A stretch of 64,000 nucleotides of DNA from Aeromonas schubertii. GTDB taxonomy: Bacteria; Pseudomonadota; Gammaproteobacteria; Enterobacterales; Aeromonadaceae. The stretch lies in NCBI RefSeq assembly GCF_000820105.1, contig NZ_CDDB01000001.1, forward strand, positions 62,001-126,000. The letters are read 5' to 3'. The translations under genes and the position numbers were made by a program. The notes beneath the pieces were generated by a model, which worked only from the letters and a program-made list of their open reading frames with translations, made no database searches and was not told the origin of the DNA. The stretch's first letter is position 1, and the number at the start of each line of letters is the position of its first letter. Positions 9,555 to 18,219 of this stretch are shown in pieces.

Positions 9555-9574
9555 GGGGCGGCCATGGCCGCCCC
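9555..9574. terminator. Bidirectional hairpin between convergent genes
   Basis: GGGGCGGC-CATG-GCCGCCCC, an 8-bp perfect GC stem between the convergent stop codons at 9550 and 9578, with GTTTC on the plus side. Confidence 0.6.
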
Positions 9575-9577
9575 GTT

Positions 9578-9769
9578 TCATTGCGTAAATCCCATTCGCT
9601 TGAGGATCATCGCCGCCGGGCAGAAGCCGGTGAAGGCGCTCTGGATCAGGTTGGCACCGACAAACACACTCAACCAGACAAAGGCCGGGTGTACCCAGGT
9701 GGTCAGTGCCAGGGAAAGCAGCAGCATGCAGCCCGCCACCACCCTTACCCCATTGTCTACCGTCATCAC
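9578..9769 (-). CDS. YgaP-like small membrane protein (DUF2892)
   Basis: 63 aa with two hydrophobic segments (VRVVAGCMLLLSLALTTWV and FVWLSVFVGANLIQSAF) and the closing CPAAMILKRMG, which matches DUF2892, the membrane part of the rhodanese YgaP. No rhodanese domain is attached here. It is divergent from a BigR/YgaV-like repressor, the usual partner of YgaP-type genes, so it probably belongs to a reactive-sulfur response. The exact role is unknown. Confidence 0.75.
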   Translation of the reverse strand: MMTVDNGVRVVAGCMLLLSLALTTWVHPAFVWLSVFVGANLIQSAFTGFCPAAMILKRMGFTQ

Positions 9770-9788
9770 TCCCTCCCCATCATATTGA

Positions 9789-9804
9789 ATTAGTCATTGC
9801 TAAT
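9789..9804. promoter_or_regulatory. Candidate operator in the 9578/9858 divergent region
   Basis: ATTAG-TCATTG-CTAAT inverted repeat in an AT-rich 88-bp gap between the DUF2892 gene and the ArsR-type gene. BigR-type repressors bind AT-rich palindromes over their promoters, so this is a plausible but unproven site. Confidence 0.4.
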
Positions 9805-9857
9805 TTAGCATTGCTTTATAAAATAGAGCAAATATCAGCAATTTCTAATTTAAAGCC

Positions 9858-10175
9858 ATGAGTCAGTTCGATGAGATGAATCGTCACGCCGAAGCGGCCG
9901 CGACCCTGCTCAAGGCCCTGGCCCATCCCGAGCGTCTGTTGGTGTTGTGCCAGCTGCTCGAGGGGGAGAAGGGGGTGGGCGAGCTGCTCGCCCACAGCCG
10001 TCTCGGTCAGTCCGCCTTCTCCCAGCAGTTGGCGGTGCTGCGGCGCTGTGGGCTCATCCATTCGCGCAAGGTGTCCCAGCAGATTTACTACTCGCTGAGG
10101 AGCGAGGCGGTGAGTGATGTGCTGGCCGCCCTGGCTCGTCACTTCTGTCACGTCGAGGAGAAAGAGAATGATTGA
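9858..10175 (+). CDS. BigR/YgaV-like ArsR-family repressor (thiol switch)
   Basis: 105 aa winged-helix protein (LLKALAHPERLLVLCQLLEG...QSAFSQQLAVLRRCGLIHSR...IYYSL). Cysteines are at 31, 64 and 97. C31 and C97 are 66 residues apart, as are the two cysteines of BigR (C42, C108) that form a disulfide or tetrasulfide on exposure to sulfide or persulfide and release DNA. It heads an operon with two YeeE-like genes and overlaps the next start by 8 nt. Sulfide or persulfide is therefore the most likely signal (inference from family and cysteine spacing). Confidence 0.8.
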   Translation: MSQFDEMNRHAEAAATLLKALAHPERLLVLCQLLEGEKGVGELLAHSRLGQSAFSQQLAVLRRCGLIHSRKVSQQIYYSLRSEAVSDVLAALARHFCHVEEKEND

Positions 10176-10581
10176 GACCCCATGGTTGCTGTCGTTACTG
10201 GGCGGCACCCTGATAGGCGGCGCCGCCCTGCTTCTGCTGCTGGTCGGTGGGCGCATCGCCGGGGTGAGCGGAATCCTGGCCGAGGCGCTGCAGCGGGGGA
10301 CTCCCTGGCGCTGGGTTTTCCTGTTGGGGCTGGGACTCGGCGCCTGGCTCGCCTTCACCCTGGGCTGGGCCACCCTGCCCGTTTTCGATGCCCTGCCGGC
10401 CTGGCCCTGGGTGTTGAGTGCCGGGCTTCTGGTCGGAGTCGGTACCCGGCTTGGCAATGGCTGTACCAGTGGTCACGGCATCTGCGGCATGGGGCGACTG
10501 TCGCCGCGCTCCCTGGCCGCGACCCTGACCTTTATGACCAGCGGTATCGTCACCGTCTTCATCACTCACCACCTCTTGTAA
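10168..10581 (+). CDS. YeeE/YedE-type half transporter, subunit A
   Basis: 137 aa, four or so membrane segments, with the conserved GNGCTSGHGICG motif of the YeeE/YedE (DUF395) sulfur-compound transporter family, in which cysteines relay thiosulfate or related ions. Start at 10168 (GAGAAAGAGAATG) overlaps the repressor stop. It is paired with the second half-protein at 10592. Similar pairs beside BigR are called PmpA/PmpB. I infer import or export of a reactive sulfur species. Confidence 0.8.
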   Translation: MIETPWLLSLLGGTLIGGAALLLLLVGGRIAGVSGILAEALQRGTPWRWVFLLGLGLGAWLAFTLGWATLPVFDALPAWPWVLSAGLLVGVGTRLGNGCTSGHGICGMGRLSPRSLAATLTFMTSGIVTVFITHHLL

Positions 10582-10591
10582 GGAGTCTCTC

Positions 10592-11026
10592 ATGCTGCCG
10601 TTTGTCACCCTGCTCTCGGGCACCCTGTTTGGCCTTGGCCTGGCTATTTCGGGCATGGTGGATCCGGCCCGGGTCACCGGTTTTCTTGACCTGGCCGGTG
10701 CCTGGGATCCTGGCCTGGGTTTCGTGATGGGCGGGGCCCTGGCGGTCTTCCTGCCCGGTTACCTGCTGTGGGTGCGCCCCCGTCGCCAGAGCCTGCTTGG
10801 TCAGTCGCTCCCTCCCGTACCTGCGGCCCGCATTGACGCTCGTTTGCTTGGTGGTGCTGCCCTTTTCGGGGTAGGCTGGGGCATGGTGGGGATTTGTCCG
10901 GGGCCTGGCATCAGCCTGCTGGCCAGCGGCCACCCCCTCATCGTGCTGTTCGTGGCGGCCATGGGGGCCGGTCTGCTGCTGGTGGACCGACTCTTGGTGC
11001 CGCGTATTCTGGCCGCGCGCGCCTGA
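10592..11026 (+). CDS. YeeE/YedE-type half transporter, subunit B
   Basis: 144 aa membrane protein starting MLPFVTLLSGTLFGLGLAIS and holding the second-half signature GMVDPARVTGFLDLAGAWDP and GICPGPG with its conserved cysteine. An AAGGAG ribosome site precedes the ATG; it begins 10 nt after subunit A. Together the two halves resemble one full-length YeeE. Same operon as the BigR-like repressor. Confidence 0.8.
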   Translation: MLPFVTLLSGTLFGLGLAISGMVDPARVTGFLDLAGAWDPGLGFVMGGALAVFLPGYLLWVRPRRQSLLGQSLPPVPAARIDARLLGGAALFGVGWGMVGICPGPGISLLASGHPLIVLFVAAMGAGLLLVDRLLVPRILAARA

Positions 11027-11051
11027 CGCACGACCCACAGGGAGGTGAACC

Positions 11052-12062
11052 ATGACGACGAGGATACACGCTCTGATGCTGGGGCTCTTGTTGACAGGGC
11101 CCCTCGAGGCCGAGGAGATGGTAACCCTGCAGGCGGAGCCGGTGGCACGCTGGCTTACTCTGGATGGTCGGGTTGAGCCCATCAATCAGGGTACGGTTGC
11201 CGCTCAGACCAGTGGTCGCGTCGTGCGTATGCTGGTGGACGTCAACGATCGGGTAGAGACCGGGGCACCGCTGCTGGAGATCAGCGGCAACGAGCAGTCG
11301 GCCGCAGTGGAAGGGGCCAAGGCCAGGCTCGCCCGTGCCCAGGCTCAGCAGCGCGAGGCCGATCGCCAGCTCACCCGCTTTCAGGCTCTCTCGGTCAAGG
11401 GCGTGGTGACCCGCTCCCAGCTCGATAACGCCCAGGCCGCCGCCCTGGCGGCGCGGGCCGAGGTGAAGGCGGCCGACGCCGCCCTGGTTCAGGCGCGCGA
11501 GGCCTTTGGTTACACCCGGATCCTGGCCCCCTATGGGGGTGTGGTCACCGCCCGCCATGTGGAGCTGGGAGAGACGGTCGCCCCCGGCACACCGCTGCTC
11601 TCCGGCCTCTCCCTCGATGCCCTGCGGGTGGAGAGTGAATTGCCCCAATCGCTCCTCGGCAGCGCCGCCTTGCAGAGCGATGCCATCGAGGTGCTGTTGC
11701 CTGGCGGTGCAATACAACCGCTGCGCATCAAGCGCTTCGACTATGCCGATCCCCAGAGCCACACCTTTCGTCTGCGTCTCGACTTGCCCGAGCGCCAGGC
11801 CGGGGTACTCCCGGGCATGTGGGTCAAGGTCCGGGTGCGTCTCGGTGAGCGCAACGCCTTGATGATACCGGCTGGTGCCTTGTTGCGTCAGGGGGAGCTC
11901 AGCGCCGTCTACCTGCGCCGTGGTGAGGCGTGGACCCTGACCCCGGTGCGGGTGGGGGAGAGCGAAGGAGAGCGCGTCGAGATCCTGGCCGGCCTCAAGG
12001 CCGGCGATCGCATCGCAGCCGATGCCTGGGCCCGGGTACGGGAGGGCGATCATGAGCAGTGA
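11052..12062 (+). CDS. RND efflux periplasmic adaptor (MFP)
   Basis: 336 aa with a cleavable-looking signal (MTTRIHALMLGLLLTGPLEAEE), a lipoyl half-motif (GRVVRMLVDVNDRVETGAPL), an alpha-hairpin rich in Ala/Gln/Arg (about 75-140), the second lipoyl half (ILAPYGGVVTARHVELGETV) and beta-barrel/MP domains. It links an inner-membrane RND pump to an outer-membrane channel. Its stop overlaps the pump start by 11 nt, so they are co-translated. It lies 25 nt after the YeeE-like pair and could be transcribed with it. Confidence 0.88.
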   Translation: MTTRIHALMLGLLLTGPLEAEEMVTLQAEPVARWLTLDGRVEPINQGTVAAQTSGRVVRMLVDVNDRVETGAPLLEISGNEQSAAVEGAKARLARAQAQQREADRQLTRFQALSVKGVVTRSQLDNAQAAALAARAEVKAADAALVQAREAFGYTRILAPYGGVVTARHVELGETVAPGTPLLSGLSLDALRVESELPQSLLGSAALQSDAIEVLLPGGAIQPLRIKRFDYADPQSHTFRLRLDLPERQAGVLPGMWVKVRVRLGERNALMIPAGALLRQGELSAVYLRRGEAWTLTPVRVGESEGERVEILAGLKAGDRIAADAWARVREGDHEQ

Positions 12063-15000
12063 GCAGCCCCTCGGCATCGCCGGTCGCCTCGCCGCCGCCT
12101 TCCAGGGCAGCGCCATCACGCCACTGCTGGCTCTGGTGGCCCTGCTGCTCGGCCTGTTCGCCGTCATGGTGACCCCCAAAGAGGAAGAGCCGCAGATCGA
12201 CGTTACCTTCGCCGATGTCTACATCCCTTATCCGGGGGCCAGCCCGCGCGAGGTGGAAAACCTGGTCACCACCCCGGCCGAGCAGGTGATCTCCCAACTG
12301 GCCGGCATCGATACCCTCTACTCCTTCTCCCAGCCCGACGGCGCCCTCATCGTCGTGGTGTTCAAGGTGGGGGTGAAGCGGGAGCGGGCCATCGTCGATC
12401 TCTACAACCAGCTTTACGCCAACAAGGATTGGCTTCCCGCCGGTCTCGGCGTGGGGGAGCCCCTCATCAAGCCGCGTGGCATCGATGACGTGCCCATCGT
12501 CAGCCTCACCCTGTGGAGCAAGAGCCTGGGCGCCGCCGCCCTGACCCGCGCCGCCCACGAGCTCGAGACCGAGCTCAAGCGCCTGCCGGGCACCCGTGAC
12601 ATCACCACCCTGGGCGGGCACGACGAGGTGCTGAACGTGACCCTGGATCCCGCCGCCCTGGCGGCCCACGGCCTGACGCTGCAGGCGCTGAGCCAGCGAC
12701 TCGGCGCCGCCAACCGGGTCGCGCCGCTGGCGGGCATCACCCAGGATAACCGGGAGTTCAAGGTACAGACCGGTGCATTCTTGCGCACGGCCGACGAGGT
12801 GGCACAGTTGGTGGTCGGTGTGCAGGAGGGCAGACCCGTCTACCTGGGAGAGGTGGCCAGCATTGGCCTCGGCGCGGCTCAGCCGACCCGCTTCGCCTGG
12901 TTTGCCACGTCTCAGGGGGGGCCCTACCCGGCGGTCACTCTCGCCATCGGCAAGCAGCCGGGGCAGAACGCGGTAGAGGTGGCCAGGCGTATCGAGGCGC
13001 GGGTGGCACAGCTTGAGGGTCGCCTGCTACCGAGCGAGATCGAGGTGAGTGTCACCCGCGACTACGGGGTGACCGCCGCCGACAAGTCCAATACCCTGAT
13101 CGGCAAGCTCATCTTCGCCACCGCGGCCGTGGTGCTGCTGGTGGTGGTGAGCATGGGTTGGCGCGAGGCCCTGGTGGTAGGGCTCGCCATCGTCATTACC
13201 CTGCTGCTCACCCTGTTTGCCTCCTGGGCTTGGGGGTTTACCCTCAACCGGGTGTCGCTGTTTGCCCTTATCTTCTCCATCGGCATTTTGGTCGATGACG
13301 CCATCGTGGTGGTGGAGAACATTCACCGTCACCGGGCGCTCTCCCCACGCCCCCTGCGCGAGCTTATCCCGGGGGCGGTAGACGAGGTGGGGGGGCCGAC
13401 CATACTCGCCACCCTCACCGTCATCGCCGCCCTGCTGCCGATGGCGTTTGTCAGCGGCCTGATGGGCCCCTACATGAGCCCCATCCCCATCAACGCCAGC
13501 ATGGGAATGCTGCTCTCCCTGCTGGTCGCCTTCATCTTCTCCCCCTGGCTCGCCGGGCACCTGCTTGGCCATCACGCCCATCAGACGCCAACCGCCGGGA
13601 GTGGCACCCTGTTTGAGCGGCTGATGTCCCCCTTTCTCATCGGGGCGGGAGCGAGGCGGGCGAGGCGCCTGCTGTGGCTCGCCGTGATCCTGCTGGTGGG
13701 GGCCGCGGCCAACCTGCCGGCGCTCCAGTGGGTGGTGCTCAAGATGCTCCCCTTTGACAACAAGTCCGAATTCCAGCTGGTACTCGACATGCCCGAGGGA
13801 ACCAGCCTGGAGCAGACCCAGCGCACCCTGATGGCGCTCGGCCGCGAGCTTGGCAAGGTGCCCGAGGTGAAGGACTACCAGATCTACGCCGGCACCGCGG
13901 CCCCCATCAATTTCAATGGCCTGGTACGCCACTACTTCGTGCGTGGCGGCGCCAACGTGGGCGACATCCAGGTCAACCTGGTGGACAAGCACGCGCGCTC
14001 GCGCAGCAGCCACGCCATCGCCCGCGCCCTGCGGGAGCCATTGCAGGCCATCGCCCGCGCCGAGGGGGGCAATCTCAAGGTGGTGGAGGTGCCGCCCGGA
14101 CCGCCGGTCTGGTCACCCATACTGGCCGAGGTCTACGGTCCGACCGATGCCCTGCGTGCCCAGGGGGCCGAGCAGGTGATGACGGCCCTGCGCGAGACGC
14201 CCGATGTGGTCGACATCGATCTCTACCGACCCGATGCCCAGCCCCTGTGGCGCCTTGTCCTCGACCGCAGCAAGGCGGCCCGGCTCGGGGTGGATGCGCA
14301 AGAGGCAGTGGCTACCCTGGCCGCCGCAGTGGGAGACGCCGACGTCACCTGGCTGCACCGGGAGGAGGCCAAGTACCCGGTGCCGGTGCGCCTCACCCTG
14401 AGCCAGGCCGACCGGGTCGATCTCCGCGGCGTGCTGGCCCTCAAGGTGCGTGGAGCGTCGGGGGGGCTTGTCCCCCTCTCGGAGATCATCGAGCGGCGGG
14501 ACGAGACCCTGCCCCCCTATATCACCCACAAGAACATGCTCCCCATGGTGATGGTGGTGGCCGACATGGCCGGCTCGCTCGACAGCCCCCTCTACGGCAT
14601 GGTGGAGGCGGGCAGCCGTATCGCGTTGCCCCAGTACTATGTGCACCAGCCCAATGGCCCCGGAGAGGTGGCCATCCTGTGGGACGGGGAGTGGAAGGTG
14701 ACCTATGAGACCTTCCGCGACATGGGGATCGCCTACGCCGTCGGCATGGTGCTTATCTACCTGCTGGTGGTGGCCCAGTTCCGCTCCTACCTGGTACCCC
14801 TCATCATCATGGCGCCCATCCCGCTCACCCTGATCGGTGTCATGCCGGGCCATGCCCTGCTCGGCGCCCAGTTCACCGCCACCTCGATGATCGGCATGAT
14901 AGCCCTGGCCGGCATCATAGTGCGCAACAGCATACTGCTGGTGGACTTCATCGAGCTGGAGCGAGGCCAGGGCACCCCCTTCGAGCAGGCGGTGATCCGC

Positions 15001-15192
15001 GCCGCCCAGGTGCGCGCCAAGCCGATCCTGCTGACGGCGCTGGCGGCCATGACAGGCGCCCTGTTTATCCTGGATGACCCCATCTTCAATGGGCTGGCCA
15101 TTTCCCTCATCTTCGGGATCCTGGTCTCGACCCTGTTGACCCTGGTGGTGATACCCTTGCTCTATTACGCCCTGCTCGCGCGCCGGGGCTGA
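12052..15192 (+). CDS. RND efflux transporter permease
   Basis: 1046 aa inner-membrane proton/drug antiporter of the AcrB/MexB superfamily. The early KEEEPQIDVTFADVYIPYPG pattern and TM4 motif GILVDDAIVVVENIHRHR (proton-relay Asp pair) are clear, as are two large periplasmic loops and the duplicated twelve-helix layout. The sequence looks nearer to the short-substrate/divergent RND group than to AcrB itself. No outer-membrane factor gene is adjacent, so it probably borrows a TolC-like channel. Substrate unknown. Confidence 0.9.
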   Translation: MSSEQPLGIAGRLAAAFQGSAITPLLALVALLLGLFAVMVTPKEEEPQIDVTFADVYIPYPGASPREVENLVTTPAEQVISQLAGIDTLYSFSQPDGALIVVVFKVGVKRERAIVDLYNQLYANKDWLPAGLGVGEPLIKPRGIDDVPIVSLTLWSKSLGAAALTRAAHELETELKRLPGTRDITTLGGHDEVLNVTLDPAALAAHGLTLQALSQRLGAANRVAPLAGITQDNREFKVQTGAFLRTADEVAQLVVGVQEGRPVYLGEVASIGLGAAQPTRFAWFATSQGGPYPAVTLAIGKQPGQNAVEVARRIEARVAQLEGRLLPSEIEVSVTRDYGVTAADKSNTLIGKLIFATAAVVLLVVVSMGWREALVVGLAIVITLLLTLFASWAWGFTLNRVSLFALIFSIGILVDDAIVVVENIHRHRALSPRPLRELIPGAVDEVGGPTILATLTVIAALLPMAFVSGLMGPYMSPIPINASMGMLLSLLVAFIFSPWLAGHLLGHHAHQTPTAGSGTLFERLMSPFLIGAGARRARRLLWLAVILLVGAAANLPALQWVVLKMLPFDNKSEFQLVLDMPEGTSLEQTQRTLMALGRELGKVPEVKDYQIYAGTAAPINFNGLVRHYFVRGGANVGDIQVNLVDKHARSRSSHAIARALREPLQAIARAEGGNLKVVEVPPGPPVWSPILAEVYGPTDALRAQGAEQVMTALRETPDVVDIDLYRPDAQPLWRLVLDRSKAARLGVDAQEAVATLAAAVGDADVTWLHREEAKYPVPVRLTLSQADRVDLRGVLALKVRGASGGLVPLSEIIERRDETLPPYITHKNMLPMVMVVADMAGSLDSPLYGMVEAGSRIALPQYYVHQPNGPGEVAILWDGEWKVTYETFRDMGIAYAVGMVLIYLLVVAQFRSYLVPLIIMAPIPLTLIGVMPGHALLGAQFTATSMIGMIALAGIIVRNSILLVDFIELERGQGTPFEQAVIRAAQVRAKPILLTALAAMTGALFILDDPIFNGLAISLIFGILVSTLLTLVVIPLLYYALLARRG

Positions 15193-15219
15193 CGGCGCGC
15201 CCCGGATGGGGAGACAGCC

Positions 15220-16350
15220 ATGAGAAAATGGTGGTGGGGAGGCGGGGGCGCCGTGCTGGCGACCCTCGCCCTGGCCTGGTGGCTGCGCCCGGTGGCGACG
15301 CCTGTCCCGCTGGTGAGCGTGGAGCGCGGCGAGGTGCGGGTCACGGTCGTCAACACCCGGGCCGGCACCATCAAGTCGTGCCGCCGATCCGGCCTGAGCC
15401 TGCCTGGCGGCGGCGTGGTGAGTCAGGTGGCGGTGCAGGCGGGGGAGAGGGTCAAGCAGGGGCAGCTGCTGCTGCGCCTGTGGAGCGGGGATCTCGAGGC
15501 CGAGCTCGCCCGTGCCCGCGCCCTGGCCATCCTGGGGCGTACCGAGCGCGCGCGCAGCTGCACCGAGGCCGAATTCTACCGGCGCGAGGCGGCGCGTTTG
15601 GCCACCCTGCTGGCCAAGAACCTCACCTCGCGCACCCTGGCCGAGCAGGCCCAGAACCTGGCCGACAGCCGCCGCCTCGCCTGCGAGGCCGCGAGCGATC
15701 AGCTGGGGGTGGACGCAGCCCAGGTGGCGCAGGTGCAGGCGCGCCTGACCGAGCGCACCCTGCTCGCCCCCTTCGACGGGGTGGTGGCCGAGGTCAACAG
15801 CAAGCTCGGCGAATACATGACCCCCTCGCCTCCCGGGGTCGCCATGCCCCCCGTCATCGATCTCATCGACGATACCTGTCTCTATGTCTCCGCCCCCATC
15901 GACGAGGTGGATGCTGCCCGCCTGCGCCTCGGCCAGCCGGCTCGTGTGCTGCTCGACGCCATGCCCGGGCGCGAGCTGGCGGCCGAGATCACCCGCATCG
16001 CCCCCTATGTGAAGGAGCTTGAGAAGCAGGCCCGCACCGTGGAGGTAGAGGCGGCCATCGAGGAGACGCTCACTGGCGCCCCCCTGCTGGTGGGCTACAG
16101 CGCCGATCTCGAGGTGACCACGGGGCGCATCGCCAAGACCCTGCGTATTCCCGCGAGCGCCCGGGCCGAGGATGGCAGCGTGCTGCGCCTGGAAGGGGAT
16201 CGCCTGGTGCGTCTCACCCCGGAATGGGGGCTCGAGAGCTGGAACTGGGTTGAGGTGATCTCGGGCCTGGCCGAGGGGGACAGGCTCGCCGCCCAGCCCG
16301 CCCTCATCAAGGGGGAGGGGCCCTACCGCCCCGAGGGCGCCCATGAGTGA
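15220..16350 (+). CDS. HlyD/MacA-type adaptor of an ABC exporter
   Basis: 376 aa anchored by an N-terminal membrane helix (GGGGAVLATLALAWWLRP). Lipoyl halves (GGGVVSQVAVQAGERVKQGQ and APFDGVVAEVNSKLGE) flank a helical hairpin. The C-terminal part resembles MacA-like membrane-fusion proteins. It overlaps the ATPase start by 8 nt and heads a four-gene operon (adaptor, ATPase, two permeases). Likely role: periplasmic partner of a MacB-like transporter exporting a peptide, lipid or antibiotic; substrate not readable. Confidence 0.85.
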   Translation: MRKWWWGGGGAVLATLALAWWLRPVATPVPLVSVERGEVRVTVVNTRAGTIKSCRRSGLSLPGGGVVSQVAVQAGERVKQGQLLLRLWSGDLEAELARARALAILGRTERARSCTEAEFYRREAARLATLLAKNLTSRTLAEQAQNLADSRRLACEAASDQLGVDAAQVAQVQARLTERTLLAPFDGVVAEVNSKLGEYMTPSPPGVAMPPVIDLIDDTCLYVSAPIDEVDAARLRLGQPARVLLDAMPGRELAAEITRIAPYVKELEKQARTVEVEAAIEETLTGAPLLVGYSADLEVTTGRIAKTLRIPASARAEDGSVLRLEGDRLVRLTPEWGLESWNWVEVISGLAEGDRLAAQPALIKGEGPYRPEGAHE

Positions 16351-17023
16351 GCTCATTCGCCTCGAGGGGGTGTGCCGGCGCTTCAATCTGGGGGGCAGCG
16401 AGGTGCTGGCCCTCAATGGGGTAAGCCTCGCCATCGAGGCGGGGGAGTACCTGGCGGTGATGGGGCCCTCGGGCTCGGGCAAGTCGACCCTGCTCAACGT
16501 GCTGGGGCTGCTGGATCGGCCCGACGAGGGCGAGTACTGGCTTGAGGGGGCGCGCACCGCCCGCCTGACCGAGCCCGAGCTCGCCCGTCTGCGCGGTCAG
16601 GCCATCGGCTTCGTGTTCCAGTCGTTTCATCTGGTGCCGCGCCTCACAGCCTTCGAGAACGTGGCCCTGCCCCTGATGCTGGCCGGGATGGCCCCCGCCG
16701 AGCGAACGGCCCGGGTGGCGGCTCTGCTTGCCGATCTCGGGCTCGGCGAGCGCGCCGACCACAGGCCTGCCGAGCTCTCCGGCGGCCAGCGCCAACGGGT
16801 GGCCATCGCCCGCGCCATGGTGACCCGGCCTCGCCTGCTGCTCGCCGATGAGCCGACCGGCAACCTGGATTCCCGCTCGGGGGAGGAGGTGATCGCCCTG
16901 CTCGAGCGCCTCAACCGCGAGCGCGGGGTGACCCTGGTGGTGGTGACCCACGACGAGCGGCTCGGGGCGCGGGCGGGGCGGCGCATCTCCATGAATGACG
17001 GCCGGCTGGAGTCCCCATGCTAG
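16343..17023 (+). CDS. ABC transporter ATPase, MacB/LolD type
   Basis: 226 aa. Walker [11 protein letters not shown]-loop [18 protein letters not shown], signature [15 protein letters not shown], Walker [13 protein letters not shown] and switch His in VVVTHDE are all intact. The FENV(A)LP stretch and length place it in the MacB/LolD/FtsE group that works with FtsX-like permeases by mechanotransmission. Its start overlaps the adaptor stop by 8 nt and its end overlaps the next gene by 7 nt. Confidence 0.93.
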   Translation: MSELIRLEGVCRRFNLGGSEVLALNGVSLAIEAGEYLAVMGPSGSGKSTLLNVLGLLDRPDEGEYWLEGARTARLTEPELARLRGQAIGFVFQSFHLVPRLTAFENVALPLMLAGMAPAERTARVAALLADLGLGERADHRPAELSGGQRQRVAIARAMVTRPRLLLADEPTGNLDSRSGEEVIALLERLNRERGVTLVVVTHDERLGARAGRRISMNDGRLESPC

Positions 17024-18219
17024 GGCGCGACGCCATCGCCTTCGCCGCCACCGCCCTGCTGCGCCATCGCGGCCGTGCCCTGACCCTGATCGCGGCGGTG
17101 AGCCTGAGCGTCGCCTCGGTGCTGCTGCTCACGGCCCTGGGGGAGGGGGCGCGGCGTTACGTGGCGGCGGAGTTTGCCAGCCTCGGCAAGGATCTGCTGG
17201 TGATGTTTCCCGGCCGCAAGGAGACCCGGGGCGGCCTGCCGCCTCTGACCGGCAACAGCCTGCGGGGCATCACTTTGGAGGACGTGGACTTTCTCGCCCG
17301 GCGCGAACCGGCACTTCGCCTGGTGCCCCTGGTGCTCGGCACCGCCGAGGTGGCCGCCGGCGGGCGGCTGCGCAGCGCCATGGTGCTCGGCACCCGCAAC
17401 GGGCTGCGCGAGACCCACGGCCTGACTCTTACCTCCGGTCGCTGGCTGCCGGCGGGCAGCCCGCCGGTTACCCTGCTCGGGGCCACGCTTTCGCGCGAGC
17501 TGTTCGGCGAGCGGGACCCGGTGGGGATGTGGGTGCGTCTCGACGGGCGCCGCTACCGTGTGGTGGGGCGCTTCACCAGCCAGAGCAGCAACCTCGGCAT
17601 GGATCTCGCCGAGACCGCCCTGATCCCGGTCGAGCGTTCCCTCACCCAGTTCAACACCGAGGGGCTGTTTCGCCTGGTGATCCAGCCCCTGGCCGGTCAG
17701 GGGCTGGACTCGCTGACGGCGCGCCTCGAGCGGCTGATGCAGGCGCGCCACGGCACCCTGGACGTGACCCTGGTGCGGCGCGACGCCATGCTGGCGGCGT
17801 TTTCCTCCATCCTCGCTACCCTGACCCTGGCGGTCGCCGGCATCGGCGCCATCAGCCTGCTGGTGTCGGGCATCATGATGATGAACCTGGCTCTTATCAG
17901 CACCCGCCAGCGCACCGGCGAGATAGGCCTGCTCAAGGCGTTGGGGGCCGACGGCGCCACCATTCGCCGGCTGTTTCTGTGGGAGGCCCTGCTGCTCGCC
18001 GGAGGCGGCGGCCTGCTCGGCGTGGCGCTCGGTTACCTGCTGGTGGCGCTTGGCGGTGCGCTTTGGCCCGCCTTCCCCCTGGCGGTGCCTTGGCCGGCGC
18101 CCCTGATAAGCCTGCCGGCGGCGATCGCGGTGGGGCTCTTTTTCAGCTGGCTGCCGGCCAGCCGGGCGGCGCGTCAGGAGCCGGTCGGCAGCCTGCGCAG
18201 CGGCCAGTGGGGGGCCTGA
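17017..18219 (+). CDS. FtsX/MacB-like ABC permease 1
   Basis: 400 aa with one N-terminal membrane helix (ALTLIAAVSLSVASVLLLTAL), a large periplasmic domain (about 45-270) and three C-terminal helices including SLLVSGIMMMNLALISTRQRTGEIGLLKALGA, the conserved FtsX-like coupling segment. It overlaps the ATPase gene by 7 nt and the next permease by 3 nt (TGATG). Probably forms a heterodimer with permease 2. Confidence 0.87.
   Translation: MLGRDAIAFAATALLRHRGRALTLIAAVSLSVASVLLLTALGEGARRYVAAEFASLGKDLLVMFPGRKETRGGLPPLTGNSLRGITLEDVDFLARREPALRLVPLVLGTAEVAAGGRLRSAMVLGTRNGLRETHGLTLTSGRWLPAGSPPVTLLGATLSRELFGERDPVGMWVRLDGRRYRVVGRFTSQSSNLGMDLAETALIPVERSLTQFNTEGLFRLVIQPLAGQGLDSLTARLERLMQARHGTLDVTLVRRDAMLAAFSSILATLTLAVAGIGAISLLVSGIMMMNLALISTRQRTGEIGLLKALGADGATIRRLFLWEALLLAGGGGLLGVALGYLLVALGGALWPAFPLAVPWPAPLISLPAAIAVGLFFSWLPASRAARQEPVGSLRSGQWGA

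Noticed and set aside
14113-16557. 814-aa minus-strand frame opposite the RND pump and adaptor
   Set aside because: No domain similarity, composition of an antisense frame; the plus-strand genes are clear.
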